From NCBI GenBank assembly GCA_937903155.1, contig CALCZU010000120.1, forward strand, positions 17,107-81,106: a DNA stretch of 64,000 bases, in the 5' to 3' direction. Made by a program: the position numbers and the translations under genes. This DNA is from an uncultured Bdellovibrionales bacterium. GTDB taxonomy: Bacteria; Bdellovibrionota; FAC87; UBA2466. The notes beneath the pieces were generated by a model, which was given only the letters and a program-made list of their open reading frames with translations, was not told where the DNA came from and ran no database searches. This document shows positions 25,773 through 35,700 of this stretch, in pieces. Each line of letters opens with the position of its first letter. Position 1 is the stretch's first letter.

Positions 25773-25913
25773 AGGAAGTCCCTTTGAGTGAATATCGTGA
25801 TACGAATTTCAGGAAAGCTTTCGCCTTATTGCATTATAGAGTGTTTTTCAAAAAATAACACGTCACAGGTTGACGTAACGCTCAAGTAATTTGAAAATTG
25901 GGATACAAAAATT

Positions 25914-27746
25914 ATGCAACACATTATCTTATCGTATCTTATCGTGTTTATCTCCTCCACCTTTGCGTTTGGCGAGTCGATCGAGCGCCATGCTTCCGGG
26001 CTGATTCGGTCTTATGAAACTGATGCTAATTCGACGCATCAAAAAGAGGTCGAGGCATTTCAAGAATTCAGCCGACTCAATTTTCCGTTTGTGAGTTCTC
26101 GCCACCAATGGAAAGAAGTTTTGAATATTAAAGACAATACCCACACGCATAAAACTTACGCGCTCTACTACGAAGGCCGCCGCATTAGCGGACAGTACCT
26201 AAAAACCCATTATAGTGCGAAAGGGTTTATCGAGTACGCATCGAGCAATATCAGTTCCAAGGTAGAGGGTTTTATGAGCCCTCCGACTCGAGACGCTCAA
26301 GTTTTTTGGCAAGTGAAGGCGAGAGAAGAATTTGAAAAACAATTTCAGCGTCCATTGAACGGAGCGGTTAGTTCTGAGCCCGTTATTTTCGTCGATGAAA
26401 AAGGAGAGTCTCATTCGGCGTTAGAAATTCGAGTCATTAATGATGCTCCGATGTACGTCCGAGAATTTACAATCGATGAAATGACCGGAAAAGTCTTAAA
26501 GGAAAATCGAACTTCTCGAGATGTCAGTATCGGCGCAAAGGTTTATAAAGTGAGTCCTTTTGGCGGATCGGCCGCAGAATCTGTTACTCTTACAACCGAT
26601 TCCGCGACTCAACTGAGCAATAGCAATTTTTATGTTCGACGAGAGGAAAATATTTCTACTCCCACACTCGTCGATATCACACCTGCCGATTACACGGGTG
26701 CGATTAAAAGTGATCCCACGCAATATAATTACGCTTGCACAGGAACGAGTAACGATTGCCCGGACCAATCCTTTGATGGAGTGAATGTTTACTATCATCT
26801 GTCGCAATACCGTAACCGAATTGGAACGTACTTAAGTGAATTAGGAGCAAGCGTAACATTTCCCGGAGAACCTATTCCGGTTCTCGTAAACACACTCACT
26901 TTAGATGATAAAACCTATTCCCAACTTTCTAACAATGCTTCCTACTCGACCCATTGTCGGTCGGATGGCAGCATGCCACGTTGTATGGCGTTTTTAAGAC
27001 CCGCCCTTATAAGTGCAAAAGAAAGTCAGGCGTCCTGTAATTCAACGACGGCCGTGAGTTTTCATGATTTTTCCAGAGAAGCAATAGTCGTCGCTCATGA
27101 ATATCAACATTATGTGACTGATACGATCACTCAAATTGTCAACGGTTGCGATAGAATCACCCGCAAATGCGCTGTCGGAGATGCTATTCACGAAGCGATT
27201 TCAGATTATCTAGCCGCAACCTATGTTTCAGATCTCGCAGGCCGAGATGTTACACTCGTCGCCGAGTACGCGCTTCAAAATTGCACTCCTTTGCAACGGC
27301 AGTTGAATACTCTGAAAGTATACGAAAATACGGCAGCGACCGAAGACGTGCATTTGGCTGGACTCACTTGGGCGTCCGCGTATTGGAAATTGAAAACGGA
27401 ATACGGTACGGCCGTCATCGATAAATTACTCATCAAAAGCCTTTTTTATGAGCCGACGAGTCCCAGCTTCGGGGACACTGTCGAAACACTCGTGAAAGCG
27501 GATAAAGCACTTTATGGTGGCGTTCATGCGGCACGTATTCGGCAACTTTTTTATGATGAATTAAAAATTTATGCGGGCCAGACGGGAATCTTTCGCGATT
27601 CCGCAAAAGGGATTATTGAAATCGGAACGAAGGGATGTTCCTCCGTAGGTCTCTCTCAAAGCAGTGGGGGATTAAGTATTTTATCTTTCTGTCTCTGGTT
27701 ACTCGCCACATTAATCATCCCGCGGAAGTTTGGACGAAAAAAATGA
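25914..27746 (+). CDS. secreted M4 (thermolysin-type) metalloprotease with C-terminal membrane/sorting tail
   Basis: A 610-residue zinc protease. A signal peptide (cleavage near FAFG) is followed by an FTP/propeptide-like region (about 45-200, with ALYYEGRRISGQYLKTHY) and a catalytic domain. Zinc motif HEYQH has His395, Glu396 and His399; the third ligand Glu427 is in AIHEAISDY. A later EDVHLAGLTWASAYW provides a candidate for the M4 catalytic His. The last 35 residues are GCSS, a Ser/Gly stretch, a hydrophobic helix (ILSFCLWLLATLIIP) and RKFGRKK, the layout of CTERM-type sorting signals or of a tail anchor. The stop overlaps the next ATG (ATGA). Confidence 0.88.
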   Translation: MQHIILSYLIVFISSTFAFGESIERHASGLIRSYETDANSTHQKEVEAFQEFSRLNFPFVSSRHQWKEVLNIKDNTHTHKTYALYYEGRRISGQYLKTHYSAKGFIEYASSNISSKVEGFMSPPTRDAQVFWQVKAREEFEKQFQRPLNGAVSSEPVIFVDEKGESHSALEIRVINDAPMYVREFTIDEMTGKVLKENRTSRDVSIGAKVYKVSPFGGSAAESVTLTTDSATQLSNSNFYVRREENISTPTLVDITPADYTGAIKSDPTQYNYACTGTSNDCPDQSFDGVNVYYHLSQYRNRIGTYLSELGASVTFPGEPIPVLVNTLTLDDKTYSQLSNNASYSTHCRSDGSMPRCMAFLRPALISAKESQASCNSTTAVSFHDFSREAIVVAHEYQHYVTDTITQIVNGCDRITRKCAVGDAIHEAISDYLAATYVSDLAGRDVTLVAEYALQNCTPLQRQLNTLKVYENTAATEDVHLAGLTWASAYWKLKTEYGTAVIDKLLIKSLFYEPTSPSFGDTVETLVKADKALYGGVHAARIRQLFYDELKIYAGQTGIFRDSAKGIIEIGTKGCSSVGLSQSSGGLSILSFCLWLLATLIIPRKFGRKK

Positions 27747-28573
27747 AAAAAATAATTTGGGTTTCAATCGTTTTTTGCTCGATTTCGTTTGCGGTGGATT
27801 CTCATATGATCCGAGCGTGCCGAGTGTTTGAAAAAGTTGCAAAAAATGCCAAGACCGTTTGTAGCTTAAAATCCGGCGATGAAGTGGAAGTGATTCAACG
27901 AGATGAAAAAATTGCTTTAATTCGCTCCGGCTCGTGTCGGGGGTATGTTTACAATTCGTGTGTCGCTGAAGAAATTTCCGAAGTTTCTTACAAGGCGATG
28001 CCAAAAATTGAGAGAAGTCTTTTTAAAGTTGGGTTTACTCTAGAGGGCGAAGGCACTGCTGCAAAAGTCGGTTACAGTTCCGACTACTCTAAAGGCTACG
28101 GTTTTGGAATCGGGGGCATCGGCGAAGTCAGTATCTTGCCGTATTTGTCGATTCAACTGCTTCCGGCCTATCGTTATCAAAGAATCTCTCGACAGCTTGA
28201 TGCCAGCGGATCGGTGAAAGATCCGGGCGCGACTTACAAAGAAACGACCTGGAATTTGAGTCTCAGCTTAAGAGCGGCGGCCGACATTTTTATGCTTTTT
28301 AAAAGCGAACGTCGACAAAGATGGACGGTCAGTTTAGGAGCTGAGGGACTTCTTCCTACCGGAACGATTCAAACCAACCCGCAAGGAGAAGACACGGATG
28401 TTCCTCTTCAAAAAATGGTGAATTTAGTCGTTGGAAGTGGCTTTGAGTTTCCGTTTTCAGATCTCCCCTTCCATCTCAAAGTGGGAGCGGACCTCTTCTA
28501 TCATCTTACGGCGCAAGACTCGACCGGGCTCTATGGGTTGAGGGCAGGGGTTGCTTTCATGAAAAGCCTGTAA
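27743..28573 (+). CDS. SH3b-like plus beta-barrel envelope protein
   Basis: A 276-residue protein: signal peptide (MKKIIWVSIVFCSISFA), a bacterial SH3-like segment with four cysteines (about 18-75: CRVFEKVAKNAKTVCSLKSG and later SCRGYVYNSCV), then a beta-strand-rich region (about 95-276) resembling an outer-membrane barrel. ATG 27743 overlaps the stop of the metalloprotease gene, so the two are translated together. The longer open frame from 27635 lies within the protease gene. SH3b domains often bind peptidoglycan or peptides; role inferred only. Confidence 0.72.
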   Translation: MKKIIWVSIVFCSISFAVDSHMIRACRVFEKVAKNAKTVCSLKSGDEVEVIQRDEKIALIRSGSCRGYVYNSCVAEEISEVSYKAMPKIERSLFKVGFTLEGEGTAAKVGYSSDYSKGYGFGIGGIGEVSILPYLSIQLLPAYRYQRISRQLDASGSVKDPGATYKETTWNLSLSLRAAADIFMLFKSERRQRWTVSLGAEGLLPTGTIQTNPQGEDTDVPLQKMVNLVVGSGFEFPFSDLPFHLKVGADLFYHLTAQDSTGLYGLRAGVAFMKSL

Positions 28574-28587
28574 TAAGTAAGTCCCCT

Positions 28588-28962
28588 ATGAATGAATTTG
28601 AATACAGCCCGGACTCCCCGGTCGATCTCGAAGTTTTTGAAAATCCTGAAAAATCCAGACGTTACGACATTGAGTTCACGTGTCCCGAATGGACGGCTCT
28701 TTGCCCCAGAAGTGGCTTTCCGGATTTTGGAACCATCCACATTAAATATCAGCCCAAAGACTCGTGCTTAGAGTTGAAGAGTTTAAAGCTCTACATCAAT
28801 TCGTATCGCTCACGTCGGATCTTCCATGAAGCAGCCGTGAATCAGATTCTCACCGATATGGTGAAGGCTTGTAATCCCTGGCGAATGGAGATTACGGGAG
28901 ATTTTAACGTTAGGGGCAATATAAAAACAATTATACGAACCTTGTTTGAACATCCACTTTGA
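28588..28962 (+). CDS. queF: NADPH-dependent preQ0 reductase QueF (short form)
   Basis: A 124-residue QueF that reduces preQ0 to preQ1, the queuosine precursor for tRNA. The catalytic segment TALCPRSGFPDFG has Cys39 and Asp46. The downstream ELKSLKLYINSYRSRRIFHE supplies the His80/Glu81 substrate-binding pair. Length fits the unimodular family. The last 32 bases overlap the end of the convergent gene 28931-30253. No other queuosine genes are in the window. Confidence 0.93.
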   Translation: MNEFEYSPDSPVDLEVFENPEKSRRYDIEFTCPEWTALCPRSGFPDFGTIHIKYQPKDSCLELKSLKLYINSYRSRRIFHEAAVNQILTDMVKACNPWRMEITGDFNVRGNIKTIIRTLFEHPL

Positions 28963-30253
28963 TAAACAAAGAAAAGGTGGAAAACCCATCTGAAAAAACA
29001 AAACCGAACTTCTCGAGTTTTTGATGGAGTGGGTCCGCGCTCGGAATATCCAAAATTAGGTATTTCGAGACGGATTTTGAAAGGTACTGAATCAATTCGT
29101 CTTCAAAATGAAACTGGGTGAGCGCTTTCTCTATAGACGACCGACTCATTAAAATCATTTCGGCAGGCGCAAAACGGGAAAGATTCTTTTCATTGCAACA
29201 AAGGTTGCGAATCTTCAAGCGATTGGATTCCCGAAAGATCCTGTCGCAAACCTTTTCGTCCGGCTGGTGACTGATAAAATCGATTCCGATTTCGGACGCG
29301 TATTTCGAAAAAGTTAAATCGGCGCTGTGAAATTCTAAAATGCTGCGGGGGTGGAAGAGGTTGATCTTCTCTTTGATCCACGATTCCGAGGTCGTGATGG
29401 ATGCAAGCGGTTCTTTCGGTTTTGTGTGCTTTTTCAGTAAATTTGTATCCTGAATTTTATTCACTTCTTTTAAAAGGCTAGCAAAGAAATTTTTTCGGTA
29501 TTCGACCACTTCGTTGATCTCAGGAGTTTTGTAAAACGAGAAAAAGCCCCGTTTCTTCACTTGCTGATTCAAAATGGAAGGAAGAAAGGCAGACGAAAAA
29601 AGACCGGGACTGAGAGAACGCAACCACCCGGCTTCTTGTAAAAGGCTTTCGGGTTCAACGCCGTTTTCGTACATTAAACTTTGGTCGAATGGGATGTCGA
29701 GACGGATAAAACGCACGAGGGGATTAATGAAGCGTCGACGAAATTCGGCATGGTGTTTCCATGCATATTGAGTCATGTCGAAAGGTTCAATGATCGAGGG
29801 ATTGATAAAAATAGGTTTGGTATGACGAAATCCGATATCTTCAGGATTGATTTCGGCGAGTTCGAGTCCGTCGGCTAAAAGCTCGGATGAGATTTGCAAG
29901 ACAAGGCGCGCTGCCTCGACCCACATGCTGCTCGTCCACTGCGCGGGCGAAGCCGAATGCTCGAGCGGTTTCTGCTCCAGGAGGCGAACCTTAGTCGCGT
30001 CGGCCGTTCTTAAAAAAGGAGCAAAAATACCCATCAGATATTTCTTTTCCGTTCCGCGAAGGATTCTAAAAGAACTCAAATTTTTCTGCGTGAAAAGCTT
30101 TTTGAGGGAATAAGATTCTAAAATCGATTCAGTTTCGCTGTCAGAATAACTTGCGCGAAAGACTTTGCCGTTGAAAGCAATGACATCTTGTTGGCTCAGT
30201 CTCTTTTGGAGAACGGGTGGGTTATCTAGAGTTTTTATGGCGTGCAATTTCAT
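28931..30253 (-). CDS. methyltransferase-like protein with kinase-like N-terminal half, unknown
   Basis: A 440-residue protein. The C-terminal third (about 300-440) looks like a divergent class I SAM-methyltransferase: SILEFHSADLTFSKYASEIG, an acidic strand (IDFISHQPD) and the late strand KYLILDIPSADPL. The usual glycine-rich motif I is replaced, so catalysis is doubtful. The middle (about 100-230) resembles a small-molecule kinase fold (ISSELLADGLELAEINPEDIG). An arrangement of this kind recalls NoeA-like proteins. ATG 30253 (MKLHAIKT) is chosen, with AGGAAG upstream. It converges on queF with a 32-base overlap. Confidence 0.55.
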   Translation of the reverse strand: MKLHAIKTLDNPPVLQKRLSQQDVIAFNGKVFRASYSDSETESILESYSLKKLFTQKNLSSFRILRGTEKKYLMGIFAPFLRTADATKVRLLEQKPLEHSASPAQWTSSMWVEAARLVLQISSELLADGLELAEINPEDIGFRHTKPIFINPSIIEPFDMTQYAWKHHAEFRRRFINPLVRFIRLDIPFDQSLMYENGVEPESLLQEAGWLRSLSPGLFSSAFLPSILNQQVKKRGFFSFYKTPEINEVVEYRKNFFASLLKEVNKIQDTNLLKKHTKPKEPLASITTSESWIKEKINLFHPRSILEFHSADLTFSKYASEIGIDFISHQPDEKVCDRIFRESNRLKIRNLCCNEKNLSRFAPAEMILMSRSSIEKALTQFHFEDELIQYLSKSVSKYLILDIPSADPLHQKLEKFGFVFSDGFSTFSLFIKVDVQTRFV

Positions 30254-30338
30254 GAATCGTTTTCTTCCTATTCCTATCGTCAAATTATGGAGATTTCTTG
30301 ACAATGCAGATGCTGAGTTGCGTCGTATGGCGAAGAGG

Positions 30339-31973
30339 TTAAGGAACGAGGACAAGATTATCTACCGGAGCTCGGGTGCCATTGAGTTCGCTCGGGATAG
30401 ACAGGTTCATGAGGCGTGAGATTACGGGGTTTAGGTCGACCAGACGAATAGGATAGGGGGACTGGCTTCCTTTTGCGAGATTGGGTGACCAAATCATCAA
30501 TGGAATCTGTTGAACGGCTTTTTGAGCGCCTCCGCCGCCGCCAAGGTCCGCGTAGCCGGTCTCGTCGAATAAAAACGCAATGAGGTCACTCGAAGAGTCT
30601 TGCGCAAGGGTACTGAGAAGATCTTGATTCTTCGCCTTCGCCCACTCGAGCGCCGGCCCTTGAAGCTCCTTTGAGCGATACGTTCGGATGAATTGAGATC
30701 CGGTACTTAAATACTTACGCGCGTAGACTTCGCTAACCCCTTTAACCTGCCCAATTTCAATCGCAAGTTTTGAAATCTCAATCGCATCTTTGGTATTCAA
30801 ATAAAACTTGAGCGACGTGTCGTAAGAGATCGCATCGACTTTTGGATTTTTGATGAAAGGTCTCAGTTCCAACGGCAAATTCTCAATTGATTTCGCTTCG
30901 GGGGCATTTTTCAGCTTTCCAACAATGTGAACTCCATTTTTAAAATTCGACTGCCACAAGGTTCGATTAAACTGGCCCCCGTGAGAGGATGTGACGACGA
31001 CAAGAGTTTCTTTGAGGAGATCCTTTTTTTCAAGCGTCGTTAAAATTTTCCCAAATTGCTCGTCTAAAGTCTGAAGAATTTTAGGCAGAGCGATGGGAGA
31101 ATCGTTTAACGCGGGAACCGGAATTTCATTTCCGTACTGGACTGTGAGTTTAAGAGATTCGTGAACGCTTGCTGTCGTCGCGAAAATCGCTCTCCAATCA
31201 CTTTCTTCTTTCATCACTTCAAGAATACTGTCTGCTATCCAAGCGTCGCCTCCGAGGTGCGCCGGATCGTTTCCGAGGATAAAACGATTGCCGGATGGAA
31301 AATCTGAAACGCAATTTAAGAAAAATCTTCCGCCCGCAGGATAGAGAAAATAATCTGGAACATCGACACCCGCTGGGGCACAAAGGCCTTTCAGAGGACC
31401 TTGCTTCTTCGGAGCGCCTAAGGTGACTAAAAGATCCGAATAAGGACTTCCGAGCGCGTAAGCCGATGCTTCATCGTTTCCGATGGTAAACGTATCGCCT
31501 CGATGGCCTCTTTTTAATCTCGCGTGTAAATTGGTCGGAGCCGTATCGGTCAAAAGTCTTTCAAATTGTTTGCGAGAAAGATCTTTGGTGGAATAAAGGT
31601 TTCCCTTCGCTCCTAATTTTCCCGTGCTGTCTCGAAAAATCCTGTCTTGATAGGGAAGGTTTTTCGGTAATAGGCCCGTCGTGAGAACTGTGTGTGACGT
31701 TAACTCATCGCTTGAAAGATGACCGACAGTTGCGTTGTCAAAACTCATCGCGTTTTCTTTAAATCGCGCGAAGTTTTTCAGTGCGTATTTCTGAATAAAA
31801 GAATCTTGGAACTCATCGATTACAAGCACGAGAAGACGCTCAGGCGTCGCGGGAGACTTTTTCCAAGGACTTTCCTCAGTTGCAGAGGAATTCGAAACGA
31901 CAATCGGAGCAGAACACGAGAGAATGCATGTAATTAATGCAACGCATAATGCTAAAGAGCCCGTTCTTCTCAT
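30339..31973 (-). CDS. alkaline-phosphatase-superfamily lipoprotein with degenerate metal site
   Basis: A 544-residue protein of the type I phosphodiesterase/alkaline phosphatase superfamily. Lipobox ILSC follows a hydrophobic stretch. The first metal Asp (LLVLVIDEF) and the nucleophile region (LTSHTVLTTGLLP) are recognisable. Other ligands appear lost: the DHG motif is SSHG, the DxxxH position reads TASVH, and the final ligand His region is GGGGGAQ. It may be a non-catalytic binding protein. The start is ATG 31973, with GGGA very close upstream; TTG 31994 is an alternative. It is divergent from pgsA with a 50-base gap. Confidence 0.72.
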   Translation of the reverse strand: MRRTGSLALCVALITCILSCSAPIVVSNSSATEESPWKKSPATPERLLVLVIDEFQDSFIQKYALKNFARFKENAMSFDNATVGHLSSDELTSHTVLTTGLLPKNLPYQDRIFRDSTGKLGAKGNLYSTKDLSRKQFERLLTDTAPTNLHARLKRGHRGDTFTIGNDEASAYALGSPYSDLLVTLGAPKKQGPLKGLCAPAGVDVPDYFLYPAGGRFFLNCVSDFPSGNRFILGNDPAHLGGDAWIADSILEVMKEESDWRAIFATTASVHESLKLTVQYGNEIPVPALNDSPIALPKILQTLDEQFGKILTTLEKKDLLKETLVVVTSSHGGQFNRTLWQSNFKNGVHIVGKLKNAPEAKSIENLPLELRPFIKNPKVDAISYDTSLKFYLNTKDAIEISKLAIEIGQVKGVSEVYARKYLSTGSQFIRTYRSKELQGPALEWAKAKNQDLLSTLAQDSSSDLIAFLFDETGYADLGGGGGAQKAVQQIPLMIWSPNLAKGSQSPYPIRLVDLNPVISRLMNLSIPSELNGTRAPVDNLVLVP

Positions 31974-32023
31974 ATTCCCTGCTTCTTGTTTCAACGGTTT
32001 TGACGTAGTATAAACACAATCTA

Positions 32024-32641
32024 ATGGATTTATTCAAGAATTTACGCGCGCAAAACAATATTTTAAATCTTCCGAATCTCCTTACGATCGCCCGTATTGT
32101 TTTAATTCCATTCATGGGTCTTTTACTCGATTACGATTCGGATCAGCCGCCTTTTGAAATGGATTGGATGTTTCGTTATTCGCCGGGGCGAGTGGCGGCC
32201 TTCGTGGTCATTATTGCGGGGATTACGGATCTTCTGGATGGCTATTATGCACGAAAATGGCAAATTGAGAGCTTGCTCGGAAAGTTCTTAGATCCTCTTG
32301 CCGATAAACTTCTTCTTCTCGTTGGCCTCATCATGCTTTTAAAGTTGGGACGCGTCGATGCCTGGATCGTCATGCTTCTGCTTTCGAGAGAGTTTTTGAT
32401 CACGGGCCTTCGAGCCATTGCCGTCGCTGAAGGAATTGTCATCAGCGCCGGTCAGGGCGGAAAATGGAAACTGACTTTTCAGATGATAGGTCTTGGCCTG
32501 ATGATGTGGTACGGAAGCGTCTTCGGTTTTCCCGCGATCACTTTGGGACGCTGGATCTTGTACATCGCACTCGGTATTTCCCTTTTTTCGGGATACCAAT
32601 ACCTGACCGATTTTTTTATCGCGCGTTCGGCGAAGTCTTAA
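32024..32641 (+). CDS. pgsA: CDP-diacylglycerol-glycerol-3-phosphate 3-phosphatidyltransferase
   Basis: A 205-residue CDP-alcohol phosphatidyltransferase that makes phosphatidylglycerol phosphate in the inner membrane. The complete family motif is present: D69-x2-D72-G73-x2-A76-R77-x8-G86-x3-D90-x3-D94. NLPNLLTIARIVLIPFMG at the N-terminus is the PgsA form. About five to six transmembrane helices. It stands alone, between divergent and convergent neighbours. Confidence 0.93.
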   Translation: MDLFKNLRAQNNILNLPNLLTIARIVLIPFMGLLLDYDSDQPPFEMDWMFRYSPGRVAAFVVIIAGITDLLDGYYARKWQIESLLGKFLDPLADKLLLLVGLIMLLKLGRVDAWIVMLLLSREFLITGLRAIAVAEGIVISAGQGGKWKLTFQMIGLGLMMWYGSVFGFPAITLGRWILYIALGISLFSGYQYLTDFFIARSAKS

Positions 32642-32650
32642 TTTAATGGC

Positions 32651-32678
32651 CGTCGTTGCGAGGAGCGAAGCGACGACG
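32651..32678. repeat. REP-like palindrome between convergent genes
   Basis: CGTCGTTGC (32651-32659) pairs with GCGACGACG (32670-32678), nine pairs with one G-T wobble, around GAGGAGCGAA. The core TGCGAGGAGCGAAGCGACG matches a REP-type repeat that I recall from many bacterial genomes. A run of eight T at 32692-32699 lies close by, so it may also help to terminate pgsA. Confidence 0.65.
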
Positions 32679-32714
32679 AGTATTTGCGGAGTTTTTTTTG
32701 AGGGACGTTAAAGG

Positions 32715-35700
32715 TTATTCAATCTCAGGAATTTCGCCGTCTTCGCTTATCTTTTTGCGAGGAGCGTCTTCATCGGGTTCTTCGGCATCGACTTCCTCGT
32801 TTCTGTTACTGGCCATCGACTGACCGAGATCCTTCGCGGCGTTTCGGAATTGGGTGTCTTCACTCGCGATCGCTCGCGTTTCCACGTATTCGCCTAAGAT
32901 TTGCTTAGCGAGCGTGGGTTGTTTCAACCCGTCGACGAGTAAGTAAACCAAAGAGATTTTTCCGTAAGGATCCGTTTTGAACTTCCGGTTGATTTCGATG
33001 AGGCTGGCTCGAGCGGCATCGAAATCTCGTCCTTGAGTTTTTGCCACTGCAAGACCGGACAATGCTGTGAGATCGTCTTTTTCGATTCCCAGTGCCTTGT
33101 TGAAATTCTTGGCGGCTTCGAAACTATTTCGGTGTTTTAACGCCAAAAATCCGAGATTTGCGTACGCTTCTTTTGAAGGGTCTTGTTTCGTAGCCTCTTG
33201 GAAATACTCAATGGCGGCGTCTTCATGTCCTTCGTAAATGGAAACCACTCCTAGGTTATTCCAGATGTAGGACGATTGGTAGCCTCGAGCCATCAGGGAT
33301 AACCAAATCACTTTCGCTGTGGGAATGTTTCCGAGATCAAGATAAGTCAAAGCCATCAAGTTATGAAGACTGGGATTAGTCGGATCTTGCGAAATCGACT
33401 CGCGAATCAGTCCTAAAGCCTTATCCGGTGAAACCTGTCTCATGAGATTTAGATAATTGAACGTTGAAACGCTTCTTTCACCCTGAGGTTCAGCCTTCAT
33501 TGCTTGCTTGATAATTTGTTCTCGCTCTTCCGAGAGGATTCTAAACGTTAGCGGAAGTGGCATCACGTTTTGAGATTCGCCTCTGTCGATATTGCTGTAG
33601 AGCGAAGGCAGCGGTTTTGTCTGAGAGGCAAGCATGCGTTCAGGCGTTGTCTGACGGAACATTGCGACGGAGTGAAAGGGGTAGACATATTTCTTAAAAT
33701 TTCCCACTTTCACAATTGATTTTTTCTCTTCCGGAAGTTTTAGAGAAACCTGGACCGGTGGAAGATAAAAAGTTCTGACATTGGGGAACCGTTTGGAATC
33801 CAAGAGCGACCCAAGATTGTAACATCGGGCGGTCCAGCTTGAGATTACGTTAAACTCTTCTGTTTTGTCCATGCACTGAGAAACAAGACCCAAAGCTTTT
33901 TCTTTAAACGGCGTTACGATCTGAGTTTCGATTCCTTTACGGTATTCATCGACTTCAGCCCCTTTGAGATCCGTCGGAATGGGAGCTTGGAGCACTTCCA
34001 TCGCCATTCGGTGGTAAGTATTTGCGGTTTTAAAAATGGAACCTAAACCCCATTCGCCGCCTTGGAGGGATGCAACCTTGGCGTAATCTTTTTCAAGTTC
34101 TTTCAAAAGCGCTAATTTCTTTTGCAGATTGATTTCGAGCTGTTTGTTTTTTGCTTGAAGAGAGATTCTTGAAAAATAAGCTTCTTTTTGATTCGCATTC
34201 CAAAAGAGAATTTTTGCTAGCGATTCCACACCGCGTGGAGTGTTCATCAATTCATTCTGACTTCTGAAACCGACCTTTTGAGCTTCCTCCATGTATTGCT
34301 CGGAAAGGCGCGTGCTTTTGCCTGCAACGAGTTCTGCCATTTTTATCGTGTCAGAGACGTAAAGAGAAATGGGAATTCCGCGTTTTGATCGTCGAGTGAT
34401 GTAGTATTTGATTTGAGAATCCGTTGCTCCTTGGGCTTCGTAGAGATCCATTAAATCTTTTTCGATGAGCGCAGAATCTTTGGGGTAGAGTTCTGCGTAT
34501 TTGAGCATCGTATCTTCCGCTTTTTTCTGGTTTCCGCTGCCCCAATAGTAGAGACCTGCGAGTCTCAAAGCGTTTTGAGATTGTTCGTGTGTTGGATATT
34601 GAGTTGAAAACAGATCGAAATATTCTGCAGACTTATCATAGTGAGCTAAAGATTCGTGAGTTTTAGCCACTCCCAAGAGAAGGTCGCGACGCATTTCACT
34701 TTTTTGGAAACGTCTTAAGAATTGCTCTTGAACTTCGAGTGCTTCCACCATGAGCCCCGCCTTACTGTAATTGACCGTGGCGTTATAGAGTGCTTTTTCG
34801 TAAAGAGACTCATCTTCTTTTCCGTAGTTTTTCGTGTAGTCGACGTAATTTTTTGCCGCCAATTTAAATTCGCCCGATTCTTCGATAAGGGCGATCCGTT
34901 TTAATTCCGCTTTTCTTAAAACTTCCGCGACTTCCGCTTTAAATTCAACCTTCGTAAAGTACCGAGCCGTCAAAAACTTTTGGCAAGCGAGAATCAGTTT
35001 TGGGTAGTCTTTCTTACGATTTAAGATGTCCAAGACAAGATAAGCTGAAGGATAGGCATTTTGTTGATCGGGATATTGCTGTAAAACCTGCCAAAATCCT
35101 TTGTAAGCTTTAGGAAAATCAAAATGGATGTAATAGAGATAGGATGTGAGATAAAGGACCTGTGGGGTGTCTTTTTCTTTTGGATAGGTAGAAATATAAT
35201 CTCCGCCAATTTCAAAAAATTTATTTTCAATCGCCGAGTAGGCCGTGACTTCTAATGCTTTATCCGTTGGGTCTTTAATCTTTTCTTTCGACGCGGCACT
35301 TAGAGCGGCAAGTCCTTGCTCTTTTCTTTCGGCATTCATTTGAATATCGAGGGCTTTAATCGCGTTGCTGATGGATTCTTTCTTTAAAGGACCAGGCGTC
35401 GCATTGTTTTTAAAGACGAGATAGTACTGATCTGCGGCGTCACTGTATTTTTTCTCACGATAAAGAATTTCAGCAAGGTAAAATCGGATTTGAGGGGACT
35501 GCGAAGTATTCGGGAAGAACTCGAGATACTTTGTGTAAAGGTCTTTTGAAGTATCATAGAGCTTTTCGTTATTTGTTTTTTGAGCTTCTGCATGAAACTC
35601 TAACGCATATTTTCGAGCGATTTCTTCAAACTGGGTTAGCCCTTGCTGAATCGTTTGAGGATCGTTCGAATTAATTTCATACCAAGTGGATCCCTTTGCA

